Part shown: positions 22,923-30,542 of the stretch, piece by piece
Layout: each line of letters opens with the position of its first letter
Position numbering within the stretch: position 1 is the stretch's first letter
Origin: Pseudonocardia lacus
GTDB lineage: Bacteria; Actinomycetota; Actinomycetes; Mycobacteriales; Pseudonocardiaceae
Assembly (NCBI RefSeq): GCF_018531445.1
Contig: NZ_JAHDTH010000079.1
Coordinates: 1 to 33,221 of the forward strand
DNA length: 33,221 bases
Reading direction: 5' to 3'
Translations under genes and position numbers: made by a program
The notes under the pieces: generated by a model
The model's input: only the letters and a program-made list of their open reading frames with translations
Told to the model about the DNA's origin: nothing
Databases searched by the model: none

Positions 22923-24040
22923 ACGCCGGGAGGTCGGTGCTCGTCATCGGCGGCGGCACGGTCGGCAACGCGCTGGCGATCCTGCTGCGCCGGGCCGGGG
23001 TCCGGGTCGACCTGGTCGAGCTCGACCCGGACTGGAGCGCGCTCGGCTCCGGGATCACCCTGCAGGGCAACGCGCTGCAGGTGCTGCACGAGCTGGGCAT
23101 CTGGGACGAGGTCTCCGCCAAGCTGGAGGCGTCCGGCCCGCCGGGGCCCTTCCCCGCGCTCGGCGGTCCGCACGTGCCGCACAGCGGCGCGATGTACCGC
23201 CCGGACCTGCAGGAGATCCTGTGCCGGGCCGTGCGGGCGAGCGGGGCCGACGTCCGGTTGGGCGTCACCGCCTCGGCGCTGGAGGACGTCGGAGACGGCG
23301 TCGTCGCCACGTTCACCGACGGCACGACCGGTCGCTACGACCTCGTGGTCGGCGCCGACGGGATCCGGTCGGCGGTGCGGCGGATGATCGGCATCGAGGC
23401 CGAGCCGACCGCCACAGGCCTGGCGATCTGGCGGGTCCACGCCCGCCGCCCGGCGGCCGCGGTGCACAGCGGGCTCGCGCACGGCAGACCCGTGTACATC
23501 GCCGGGTACTCGCCGGTGAGCCCGACCCACCTCTACGCCTACGTCGTCGAGGACGCCCGGCCCCGGGCCGAGGTCGAGGCCCTCGACGCCGCCGCGGAGA
23601 TGCGCCGGGTGGCCGCGCCCGTCGAGGGCGAGGTGTGGGAGGGCATCCGCGCGGACATGACCGACCCGGCCCGCATCGACTACCGCTACTTCGAGTACCT
23701 GCTCGTCGACGACCCCTGGTTCCGCGGTCGCACGATCGTCATCGGCGACGCCGCGCACGCCTGCCCGCCCACCCTGGCCCAGGGCGCGGCGATGGGGCTG
23801 GAGGACGCCTCGGTGCTGGCCCGGCTGGTGTCCTCGGCGGCGCAGGTCGACGCGGGCGTGCTGGCGGAGTTCATGCGCCTGCGGTTCGACCGGGTGCGGC
23901 TGGTGGTCGAGACCTCCGTGCAGATCTGCCGGGCGCTGCTCGACCCGGACTCCGGCATCAACACATTCGCCCTGATGGGGCAGACCATGCAGACCCTCGC
24001 GGCCGGTGACCCGGCCCGGCCACAAGGAGCGACCCCATGA
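22919..24040 (+). CDS. FAD-dependent aromatic hydroxylase (PHBH-type monooxygenase)
   Basis: 373 aa, a class A flavin monooxygenase. It has the Rossmann FAD motif VLVIGGGTVGNALAILLRRAG (7-27) with the acidic E34 end of strand 2. The conserved DG motif is DLVVGADGIRSAVRR (141-155) and the GD motif is TIVIGDAAHACPPTLAQGAAMGLEDA (272-297). Such enzymes use NAD(P)H and O2 to hydroxylate an activated aromatic ring, sometimes with decarboxylation. The start is the GTG overlapping the previous stop (GTGA), so translation is coupled. With the next gene, an extradiol dioxygenase, it likely makes and then opens a catecholic or hydroquinone-like ring. Confidence 0.92.
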   Translation: MNAGRSVLVIGGGTVGNALAILLRRAGVRVDLVELDPDWSALGSGITLQGNALQVLHELGIWDEVSAKLEASGPPGPFPALGGPHVPHSGAMYRPDLQEILCRAVRASGADVRLGVTASALEDVGDGVVATFTDGTTGRYDLVVGADGIRSAVRRMIGIEAEPTATGLAIWRVHARRPAAAVHSGLAHGRPVYIAGYSPVSPTHLYAYVVEDARPRAEVEALDAAAEMRRVAAPVEGEVWEGIRADMTDPARIDYRYFEYLLVDDPWFRGRTIVIGDAAHACPPTLAQGAAMGLEDASVLARLVSSAAQVDAGVLAEFMRLRFDRVRLVVETSVQICRALLDPDSGINTFALMGQTMQTLAAGDPARPQGATP

Positions 24041-24984
24041 CCGGCGCTGCGCCCGACCGCCTGATCACCCACCTGCGCCACGTCGACCTCGCCGTCCCCG
24101 ACTTCGGCCGGCAGCTGGCCTTCTACCAGGACCTGTGGGGCCTGGAGCCGGTGGCGTCGGACACCGGGCTGGCGTTCCTGGCCGCGGTCGGCTCTCCGGA
24201 GCAGTACGTCGTGCGGCTGCGCGAGGCCACCGAGAAGCGGGTCGACCTGGTGTCGTTCGGGGCGGCGTCGGCCGAGGACGTCGACGCGCTGGCCGAGCGG
24301 CTGGGCCGGGCGGGCGTGCGGCTGGTGACCGAGCCGGGGAAGGTCGACCTGCCCGGCGGCGGCTACGGCTTCCGGTTCTTCGACCCCGACGGCCGGGTGA
24401 TCGAGGTGTCCGCGGACGTCGCGCCGCGCGAGCACCGCAAGGTCGAAGCGGGCGAGTCGGTGCCGGTGCGGCTGTCCCACTGCGTGATCAACTCGCCGGA
24501 CCCGGACGCGCTGGTCTCCTGGTACGAGCAGCACCTGGACTTCCGGCTGTCCGACACGCTGGCGATCCCGCACGCCGGCGCGCTGATGCACTTCATGCGG
24601 TGCAACCCCCAGCACCACAGCTTCGCGATCGCCCGCGGCAAGCACGCGTCGCTGCACCACGTGTCGTTCGAGATGCGCGGCCTCGACGAGTTCATGCGCG
24701 GCACCGGGCGGCTGCTGCGCGCGGGCGCGCAGCTGATGTGGGGGCCGGGGCGGCACCTGGCCGGGGACAACACCTTCAGCTACTTCGTCGACCCCAGCGC
24801 GAACGTCATGGAGTACACGACGGAGATGGAACTGCTCGACGAGGACGCCTGGCACCCCGCCGTGCACGACCTGACCGACCCGTCGGTGCAGGACCAGTGG
24901 GGCACCGCCAACTCGGTGGAGGACATGATGGCCAAGTCCCCGGCCGACACCGCGGACCCGGTGTTCGTGGCGCCCCCGGTCTGA
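24037..24984 (+). CDS. VOC-superfamily extradiol ring-cleavage dioxygenase
   Basis: 315 aa with two vicinal-oxygen-chelate modules. The N-terminal module opens HLRHVDLAVPDFGRQLAFY. The C-terminal module holds the Fe/Mn ligands: H148 (RLSHCVINSPD), H208 (SLHHVSFEM) and E259 (NVMEYTTEME). The size and two-module design match type I extradiol dioxygenases (BphC/catechol 2,3-dioxygenase class). The active form should cleave a diol ring next to the hydroxyls. ATG 24037 overlaps the monooxygenase stop (ATGA). The exact substrate is unknown. Confidence 0.92.
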   Translation: MTGAAPDRLITHLRHVDLAVPDFGRQLAFYQDLWGLEPVASDTGLAFLAAVGSPEQYVVRLREATEKRVDLVSFGAASAEDVDALAERLGRAGVRLVTEPGKVDLPGGGYGFRFFDPDGRVIEVSADVAPREHRKVEAGESVPVRLSHCVINSPDPDALVSWYEQHLDFRLSDTLAIPHAGALMHFMRCNPQHHSFAIARGKHASLHHVSFEMRGLDEFMRGTGRLLRAGAQLMWGPGRHLAGDNTFSYFVDPSANVMEYTTEMELLDEDAWHPAVHDLTDPSVQDQWGTANSVEDMMAKSPADTADPVFVAPPV

Positions 24985-25001
24985 CCGGTCCGGGGGGTCA
25001 G
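24981..25001. terminator. hairpin containing both convergent stop codons
   Basis: CTGACC and GGTCAG form a 6-bp stem around a 9-nt loop. The TGA of the dioxygenase lies in the left arm and the complement of the MBL-gene stop in the right arm, the same design as 18765-18792. Confidence 0.5.
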
Positions 25002-25933
25002 GCCCGGCAGGTCAGCGGGCGCCCCCCGTTGTAGGCGACCATGTCGCGGAACGCGGCGGGCACGTCGATCGGGCCGCCCGGCTCCCCGCCGGTCGACTCG
25101 TGGGGGACCTCGACGTACGCGCGGTGCAGGTTGCCGACGATCCGCTCGGCCTCGCTCCACCCGGCGTACTCGCCCAGGTCGGTCTCCCTGGCCGCCTCCA
25201 GCGGCGAGAGGCCGGCCTCGACGCCCCGGCGGGCGACGTCCTGGACGAATCGCAGGTACCGCACGGTCGGCTCGATCAGCTCCGGGCCGCAGACGGGGCC
25301 GTGCCCGGGCACGATGGTCCGCGCGCCGAGCGGGGCGATCACCGACTCCAGCACCGCGATGGCCCCGGCCACCGAGCCGCTCAGCAGGAACGGGGTGCCG
25401 CCCTGGAACAGCAGGTCACCGGCGTAGAGCACGGAGCGCTCCGGCACCCAGACGATCGAGTCGTTGGTGGTGTGCGCGGGCGTGCCGACGTGGCGGACCT
25501 CGCAGCGCAGGTCGTCCACCCAGAGCGTGATGCCCTCGGTGTAGGTCAGGAACGGCGGCGCGGGCGGCAGCTCGCCGGGGTCGTAGGGCTCGAAGATCCC
25601 GGCCAGCGGCGCGGGGCGCGGACCGACCAGCGCCGCGCGGGTGCGCTCGTGGGCGACGATCGTGGCCCCGGGGAACCAGCCGTTGCCGGCGACGTGGTCG
25701 GGGTGGCTGTGCGTGTTGACCAGGGTGTGCACCGGGCCGCGGCCGAGCGCGGCGACGCCGTCGGCGAAGGCGCGGGTGCGCCGCTCGGTGGAGCTGGAGT
25801 CGACCGCGACCACGCCGCCGGAGCCGACCAGCACGCCGGTGTTGTTGATCATCCAGCTGCCGTCGGGCTGGACGTAGGCGTAGAGGCCGCCGCCGAGGTC
25901 CTCCAGCCGCGGCGGACCGAGCACCGCGGTCAT
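24998..25933 (-). CDS. metallo-beta-lactamase-fold hydrolase
   Basis: 311 aa. The full dinuclear zinc ligand set is visible: THSHPDH (H75, H77, D79, H80), H154 (TPAHTTND), D173 (LYAGDLLF) and H211 (VPGHGPVCG). There is no signal peptide. The fold includes lactonases, glyoxalase II-like thioesterases and other hydrolases; here a lactone or thioester intermediate of the pathway is a reasonable guess. ATG 25933 overlaps the stop of the FAH gene upstream (ATGA). It is the last gene of the minus-strand operon. Confidence 0.9.
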   Translation of the reverse strand: MTAVLGPPRLEDLGGGLYAYVQPDGSWMINNTGVLVGSGGVVAVDSSSTERRTRAFADGVAALGRGPVHTLVNTHSHPDHVAGNGWFPGATIVAHERTRAALVGPRPAPLAGIFEPYDPGELPPAPPFLTYTEGITLWVDDLRCEVRHVGTPAHTTNDSIVWVPERSVLYAGDLLFQGGTPFLLSGSVAGAIAVLESVIAPLGARTIVPGHGPVCGPELIEPTVRYLRFVQDVARRGVEAGLSPLEAARETDLGEYAGWSEAERIVGNLHRAYVEVPHESTGGEPGGPIDVPAAFRDMVAYNGGRPLTCRA

Positions 25934-26889
25934 GCCCGCACGTCGCTCGCCCGGCGCGCCGGGGGGATGGGCAGGGGATCGGCGCCGGCCACGACCCGGT
26001 TGCGGATCGTGCCGATGCCCTGCACGGTCATCTCGACCACGTCGCCGACCCGCAGCGGCGGCGGGTCGTTCCGGCTGCCGCGGCGGTGCCACAGCTCCAT
26101 GAGGCAGCCGTTGCCGCAGGTGCCCGAGCCGAGCACGTCGCCTGGGCGGACCCAGGCGCCGCGGGAGGCGTAGGCGACCAGGTCCTCGAACCGCCACGCC
26201 ATGTTCGCCAGGGTGTCCGAGCCGATCTCCACGCCGTTGACCGACACCGCCATCCGCAGGTCGAACCGGCCGTCGCGGCGGTGGGGCTCCAGCTCGTCGG
26301 CGGTGACCAGCCAGGGCCCCAGCGTGGTGGCGCTGTCCTTGCCCTTCACCGGACCGAAGCCCAGCGCCATCTCGGCGAGCTGGGTGTCGCGCGCGCTCCA
26401 GTCGTTGAAGATCAGGTAGCCGGCGATGTGCTCGCGGGCCTGCTCGGGCGTGAGGTCGCGACCCGCGCGCCCGATGACCGCGGCCACCTCAAGTTCGAAG
26501 TCGAAAAGCTCGCAGCCCGGCGGCACGGGCACGTCGTCGTGCGGACCGACGACGCCGTTCGGGTTGGAGAAGTAGAAGACCGGGATCTCGTACAGGCCGG
26601 GGTTGCCGGTCTCGCCGGGCCCGCGGCCCAGCGCCATCCCCTCGATGTGCTGCTCGAAGGCGATGAAGTCGCGCACCGCGGGCGGGCGCAGCGGTGCGGT
26701 GAGCGCGACCTCGGCCAGCGAGCGGGTCTCGCCGCCCGCGCGGGCCCGCGCGGCCGCGTCCGCCAGCGACGTCGGGGCGTCCGCGAGCAGGTCGACGAGG
26801 TCGGTGCCCGGCGGGAGCGCGTGCAGGGTCTCGCCGTCCAGCAGGCCCACCCGGGTGGCGTCGTGCTCGGTCCAGGCCGCGAAGCGCAT
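25930..26889 (-). CDS. second fumarylacetoacetate hydrolase (FAH)-family enzyme
   Basis: 319 aa. The metal triad region is FDFELEVAAVIGRAG (D130, E132, E134) with D163 in FNDWSARDTQ. The catalytic-lysine motif GPVKGKDSATTLGPWLV (K184) and the exit motif GSGTCGNGCLMELW are those of FAH-type C-C hydrolases. It differs from the first FAH gene in the lid and belongs to another subfamily, so the two probably act at different steps or on different substrates. The SD GGAGG precedes ATG 26889. It lies 18 nt after the amidohydrolase stop. Confidence 0.92.
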   Translation of the reverse strand: MRFAAWTEHDATRVGLLDGETLHALPPGTDLVDLLADAPTSLADAAARARAGGETRSLAEVALTAPLRPPAVRDFIAFEQHIEGMALGRGPGETGNPGLYEIPVFYFSNPNGVVGPHDDVPVPPGCELFDFELEVAAVIGRAGRDLTPEQAREHIAGYLIFNDWSARDTQLAEMALGFGPVKGKDSATTLGPWLVTADELEPHRRDGRFDLRMAVSVNGVEIGSDTLANMAWRFEDLVAYASRGAWVRPGDVLGSGTCGNGCLMELWHRRGSRNDPPPLRVGDVVEMTVQGIGTIRNRVVAGADPLPIPPARRASDVRA

Positions 26890-26907
26890 GTGTCCTCCGT
26901 GCGGGGG

Positions 26908-27936
26908 TCAGGGGTGGGCGTCGACGGGGGCCAGCGCGAACAGGTCCGCGGCGGTGCCGCCGCGGATCGCGGTGGCGGTCGCGTCGTCGAAGCCGGCGGC
27001 GGCGAGGTCGGCCACCGGGTCGTCGCTGCCCATGTCGAACGGGAAGTCCGAGCCCAGCAGCACCCGGTCGGCCCCGACCACCTCGACGAGGTGACGCAGC
27101 ACCGCCGGGCTGTGCACCACGGTGTCGTACCACATGCGGGCCGCGTAGCTGCTCGGCGGCGCGGCGCAGGTGCGGCTCTCCGGGCGGACGTGCCAGCCGC
27201 GGTCGGCCCGACCCAGGTGGGTGGGCAGGTAGCCGCCGCCGTGCGCGGCCAGCAGCCGCAGCCCGGGGTGGCGGTCCAGGACCCCGGAGAAGATCACGTG
27301 CGAGAGCGCGACGGCGTGCTCGACCGGCTGGCCGACGATGTTGGCCAGGTACCAGTCGCCCAGGCGCTCGTCCATGCTGCAGCCGAACGGGTGCAGGAAC
27401 ACGACGGCGCCGCTCTCGGCGGCCAGCGCCCAGAACTCCTCCAGGCCCGGGTCGGACAGCTCGACCGTGCCCGCGTAGCTGGAGACCTCGACCCCGCGCA
27501 GGCCCGCGTCGAGGGCGTCGCGCAGCGCCGCGGCGGTCAGGTGCGGGTGCTGCAGGGGGACCAGGCCGAGCCCGACCAGGCGCTGCGGTGCCGCGGCGCA
27601 GTGCTCGGCGACCGCGGCGTGGGCGGTCCGGTAGACCGCCTCGGCCGTCTGCGGGTCGGCCCACGGGTGGTAGTGGTTCGGCGACGGGCTGACCACCTGG
27701 ACGTCGACGCCGGTGGCGTCCATGGCCTGCAGCCGCACCGCGACGTCGGTGAGCTTGCCGATGATCGGGGCCAGGAACGCGCGCGCCGCCGCAGGGTCCG
27801 CCCCGGCGCCGGTCCGCCGCCGCTCGGCGTCCTGGTGGGCGCGCAGGTCGGGGTGCTCGGCCACCACCTGCTCGACCGCCGGGATCAGCAGGTGCGCGTG
27901 CACGTCCACGGTCGGCGACGCGGGTGCTGCGGCCAT
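26908..27936 (-). CDS. ACMSD-type amidohydrolase (amidohydrolase_2, probable decarboxylase)
   Basis: 342 aa TIM barrel. The metal ligands of the ACMSD/5-carboxyvanillate/gamma-resorcylate decarboxylase group are present: HxH at H13/H15 (VDVHAHLLIP), H182 (VVFLHPFG), H232 (LLAAHGGGYLP) and D297 (LLGSDFPFD). Members remove a carboxylate from an aromatic or muconate semialdehyde without O2; some act as hydrolases. ATG 27936 has the SD GGAGGA. It is first in an operon with an FAH hydrolase and an MBL hydrolase, convergent on the dioxygenase operon and divergent from an MFS transporter. It probably acts on a substrate entering, or a product leaving, the ring-cleavage steps. Confidence 0.9.
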   Translation of the reverse strand: MAAAPASPTVDVHAHLLIPAVEQVVAEHPDLRAHQDAERRRTGAGADPAAARAFLAPIIGKLTDVAVRLQAMDATGVDVQVVSPSPNHYHPWADPQTAEAVYRTAHAAVAEHCAAAPQRLVGLGLVPLQHPHLTAAALRDALDAGLRGVEVSSYAGTVELSDPGLEEFWALAAESGAVVFLHPFGCSMDERLGDWYLANIVGQPVEHAVALSHVIFSGVLDRHPGLRLLAAHGGGYLPTHLGRADRGWHVRPESRTCAAPPSSYAARMWYDTVVHSPAVLRHLVEVVGADRVLLGSDFPFDMGSDDPVADLAAAGFDDATATAIRGGTAADLFALAPVDAHP

Positions 27937-27990
27937 GCGGGTCCTCCCTGCGCTGGGACCGGTCCACCCTCGCAGCCGCCGCCGGGATGC

Positions 27991-28089
27991 GGAAATCGGA
28001 AACGGCGATGCCGTGATCATGACGGCCGATGGCCGGGGCCGGCGGAACGATCGGCGACCGTTATGCCCCCATCGCAACAACCGATTTCC
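27991..28089. promoter_or_regulatory. long-spaced inverted repeat in the amidohydrolase/MFS divergent region
   Basis: GGAAATCGG (27991-27999) and CCGATTTCC (28081-28089) are perfect 9-bp inverted copies 81 bp apart. They flank the divergent promoter region, one arm near each gene. They could be paired operators for looping by one regulator. A possible -10 (CATAGT) for the MFS gene lies at 28109-28114. Confidence 0.45.
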
Positions 28090-28168
28090 CGGCCGGTGCG
28101 GAGCTGGGCATAGTTCGTCGGCAGGAATGGGCAGGACAGCCAATGTCGACTCGTCCGTCAGGAGCACC

Positions 28169-29473
28169 ATGTCCACTACCGGCGCCGAGCGCCCGGCCAC
28201 GCCCGAGCCCGAGCAGGCCCCCGCCGTCGACGTCCCGCCCGCCGGCGAGGGGCGGGTCGGCGCCCGGTTCCTGTTCGGCTACGCCTTCGCCTACTTCGGG
28301 GCGCTGGCCGCCACGCTGGCGCCGGTCATCCTCACCCTGCAGCTCAAGGTCGCCCAGCTGACCGCGGTGACACCGGAGATCGCGCTGTCGACGGTGCTGG
28401 GCATCGGCGCGCTGGCGGCCATCGTGGCGAACCCGGTGTTCGGCCGGCTCTCCGACCGCACGACGAGCCGGTGGGGCATGCGCCGGCCGTGGCTGGTCGG
28501 CGGCGTGCTGGTGGCGCTGGTCGGGCTGCTGGTGGTGGCGGTGGCGCCGAGCATCGCGGTGATGGCGGTGGGCTGGGTCATCGCCCAACTCGGCTTCGCG
28601 GCCAACCTGTCGGTGCTCATCGCGCTGCTGGCCGACCACGTCCCGCTGCACCAGCGCGGGTCGGTGTCCGGCCTGCTCGGGTTCGCCCAGGCGGTGGCGA
28701 CCGTGGCGGGCATCGCGGTCGCCACGGCGCTGTCGTCGAACAACGTCGCGATGTTCCTGGTGCCCGGTCTGCTGATGCTGGTGGGGACCGTCGTGCTGGC
28801 CCTCCTGCTGCCCGACCGCAGGCTCGCCCCGGCCGACCGCCCGCCGCTGGACCTCGGCGAGCTGGCCCGCAGCTACCGGCTGAGCCCGCGCCGGTTCCCC
28901 GACTTCAGCTGGGCGTGGCTCAGCCGGTTCGCCCTCTGGATGTCGATCTCGCTGGTGCTGACCTACCAGCTGTTCTTCCTGCGCGCCCGGCTCGGCCTGG
29001 ACGAGGCCGCGGCCGCCCAGATGGTGCTGTTCGGAGTGCTCGCCCAGACCGCGACGATCGCGGTCAGCGCGTTCGTGACCGGACGGCTGTCGGACCGCTT
29101 CGGCCACCGCCGGTACTTCGTCGCCGCCGCGGCGACGGTCTTCGCGATCGGCCTGCTGATACTGGCCTTCGACACGACCGTCCCGGTCTACCTGGTGGCG
29201 ATGGTGGTGTGCGGCATCGGCCAGGGCACCTACGTCGCGGTCGACCTGGCGCTGATCACCGACGTGCTGCCGGACCGGGAGCTCGACGCGGCCAAGGACA
29301 TGGGCCTGGTCAACGTCTCCAGCACCCTCACCCAGACCCTCGCCCCCGCCATCGCTCCGCTCTTCCTGGCGATCGGCGGCGGCACCCAGAACTACACCGC
29401 GCTGTTCGTGGCCGGTGCGGGGTGGGCGGTGATCTCCGCGCTGGCGGTGCTGCGGGTGCGGAGCGCCCTGTGA
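28169..29473 (+). CDS. MFS transporter
   Basis: 434 aa with about 12 hydrophobic spans after a 30-residue Pro/Glu-rich cytoplasmic N-terminus. The loop 2-3 motif FGRLSDRTTSRWGMRRPWLV (91-110) is of the GPH/SLC45-like kind, and a second copy TGRLSDRFGHRRYF marks the second half. Helix 5 region GLLGFAQAVATVAGIAVATAL is conserved. ATG 28169 has AGGAG close upstream. It is divergent from the amidohydrolase operon and shares a regulatory region with it, so it likely imports the pathway substrate or exports an intermediate. Substrate unknown. Confidence 0.9.
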   Translation: MSTTGAERPATPEPEQAPAVDVPPAGEGRVGARFLFGYAFAYFGALAATLAPVILTLQLKVAQLTAVTPEIALSTVLGIGALAAIVANPVFGRLSDRTTSRWGMRRPWLVGGVLVALVGLLVVAVAPSIAVMAVGWVIAQLGFAANLSVLIALLADHVPLHQRGSVSGLLGFAQAVATVAGIAVATALSSNNVAMFLVPGLLMLVGTVVLALLLPDRRLAPADRPPLDLGELARSYRLSPRRFPDFSWAWLSRFALWMSISLVLTYQLFFLRARLGLDEAAAAQMVLFGVLAQTATIAVSAFVTGRLSDRFGHRRYFVAAAATVFAIGLLILAFDTTVPVYLVAMVVCGIGQGTYVAVDLALITDVLPDRELDAAKDMGLVNVSSTLTQTLAPAIAPLFLAIGGGTQNYTALFVAGAGWAVISALAVLRVRSAL

Positions 29474-29510
29474 CGGTGAGCTGTTCCGGCGACGCGATCG
29501 CCCACCTGTC

Positions 29511-29572
29511 TTGCGGTTCCCTGACGTACAGCGGTCCGGTCGGAGATCGCTGTTACCTTCCCGTGACGTGTC
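29511..29572 (+). promoter_or_regulatory. ectA leaderless promoter (repeat copy A)
   Basis: It aligns without gaps to 30420-30481 (42 of 62 positions by my count; 22 of 25 at 29548-29572). The shared blocks are TTGCG, CTGACG and CGCTGTTAmCTTCCCGkGAC. TGTTACCTT (29551-29559) is an extended -10, and GTG 29568 lies 9 nt after it, so the mRNA may have no leader. GTTAC-N6-GTGAC (29552-29567 region) resembles paired GlnR half-sites; GlnR represses ectABCD in Streptomyces coelicolor, but here this is only a suggestion. Confidence 0.6.
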
Positions 29573-30098
29573 CCGACCACCTCATCCACCTGCCCGGACG
29601 GCGAACGGCGCCGCCGCGTTCGTGCTCGACCGGCCCGTCGTCGCCGACGGGCCGTCGTGCCACCGGCTGGCCCGCAAGGCGGGGACGCTGGACGTCAACT
29701 CGCCCTACGCCTACCTGCTGTGGTGCCGCGACTTCGCGGACACCTCGGTGATCGCCCGGCGCGGCGGCGCTCCCATCGGCTTCGTCACCGGCTTCCGCAG
29801 GCCCGCCGCGCCGGGCACGCTGTTCGTCTGGCAGGTGGCCGTGTCGCCGGACGAGCGGGGCCGCGGGGTGGCCGCGGCCATGCTCGACGACCTGGTCGAC
29901 CGGCTACCCGTCGACCACGTGGAGGCCACGGTCACCCCGGAGAACACCGCGTCCCAGGCGCTCTTCACCGCGCTCGCCGCCCGGCGCGGCGCGCGGCTGG
30001 CGCGAACAGGCCTGTTCGACGTCGAGCAGCTCGGTGCCGGCCACGCGCCGGAGGTCCTGCTCCGGATCGGACCGATCGACCGGCCCCGCCCGGCCTGA
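29568..30098 (+). CDS. ectA: L-2,4-diaminobutyrate N-gamma-acetyltransferase
   Basis: 176 aa GNAT enzyme that acetylates diaminobutyrate with acetyl-CoA, the second step of ectoine synthesis. The family signature LARKAGTLDVNSPYAYLLWCRDF (34-56) is diagnostic. The acetyl-CoA loop VSPDERGRGVAAAML (92-106) and the C-terminal ENTASQALF helix follow. GTG 29568 is chosen because it aligns exactly with the start codon in the second promoter copy upstream of ectB and gives a normal EctA length. It is followed 8 nt after the stop by a terminator-like hairpin and is separated from ectB by 440 bp, unlike the compact ectABC order usual in bacteria. Confidence 0.93.
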   Translation: MSRPPHPPARTANGAAAFVLDRPVVADGPSCHRLARKAGTLDVNSPYAYLLWCRDFADTSVIARRGGAPIGFVTGFRRPAAPGTLFVWQVAVSPDERGRGVAAAMLDDLVDRLPVDHVEATVTPENTASQALFTALAARRGARLARTGLFDVEQLGAGHAPEVLLRIGPIDRPRPA

Positions 30099-30476
30099 AC
30101 GGGGGGTGGCGGCCGACGGGTCCGCCACGTCACACGCCGCCCGGGCGTGCCCTTCACCGGGACGGAACGGGCTCCCCAGCCGCTGCCGCCCCTCGTCGCC
30201 CGGCGACCGGAATCCTCCGACCCGTCGGCCACCGCAACCCGTTGTAGTGCACGGGGTGGACTGCGCGCGCGCCGCGCGCCGCACTGTCAGGAGCTCGTCA
30301 GGTGCTGCGCCCGGTCGATGCCGCGGATCGCCGCCGCCGATGTCCCGCAGCCCCGGGTGGATCATCGGGAATCGCTGCCGCGGTACCCGTGGTCGCGGTC
30401 ACAAAAACCGCGGTGCGCCTTGCGATCACCTGACGGGCCGGGGGTGCGCGGAAATCCGCTGTTAACTTCCCGGGAC
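30099..30476. other. intergenic region between ectA and ectB
   Basis: Apart from the hairpins at the left and the promoter copy at the right I recognise no gene. Open frames here are Arg/Pro-rich and unlike any family. CCGCGGT (30378-30384) and ACCGCGG (30407-30413) are inverted copies flanking an A-rich stretch just upstream of the promoter, and could be a regulator site. Confidence 0.5.
30106..30149 (+). terminator. two tandem hairpins after ectA
   Basis: GTGGCGG-N9-CCGCCAC (30106-30128, 7 bp perfect) begins 8 nt after the ectA stop. CACGCC-N5-GGCGTG (30133-30149, 6 bp) follows. Together they could end the ectA transcript before ectB. Confidence 0.55.
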
Positions 30477-30481
30477 ATGTC
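30420..30481 (+). promoter_or_regulatory. ectBCD leaderless promoter (repeat copy B)
   Basis: This is the second copy of the ectA promoter, with the same extended -10 (TGTTAACTT at 30460-30468). An ATG (30477) lies at the position of the ectA GTG, offset exactly 909 bp. Here the ATG opens a 21-codon ORF rather than ectB. Confidence 0.6.
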
Positions 30482-30542
30482 TGCATCCGTCGCGAACGAC
30501 CTCGCTCACGCACAACGGCCCGGTGCCCCGACCGACCGATGA
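30477..30542 (+). CDS. 21-aa leader peptide upstream of ectB
   Basis: It starts MSASVANDLAHAQRPG and ends in TGA at 30540-30542, overlapping ATG 30539 of ectB (ATGA). Its ATG sits where the ectA start sits in the homologous promoter, so it is likely translated from a leaderless mRNA. ectB has no clear SD of its own, so translation of this peptide probably delivers ribosomes to ectB by termination-reinitiation. No attenuator codon run is visible. The peptide itself matches nothing I know. Confidence 0.55.
   Translation: MSASVANDLAHAQRPGAPTDR

Noticed and set aside
30150-30419. Hidden gene or RNA gene between ectA and ectB
   Set aside because: Both strands give only Arg/Pro-rich frames. I found no tRNA-like fold or known riboswitch pattern; the stretch is better explained as intergenic DNA with hairpins and a promoter.
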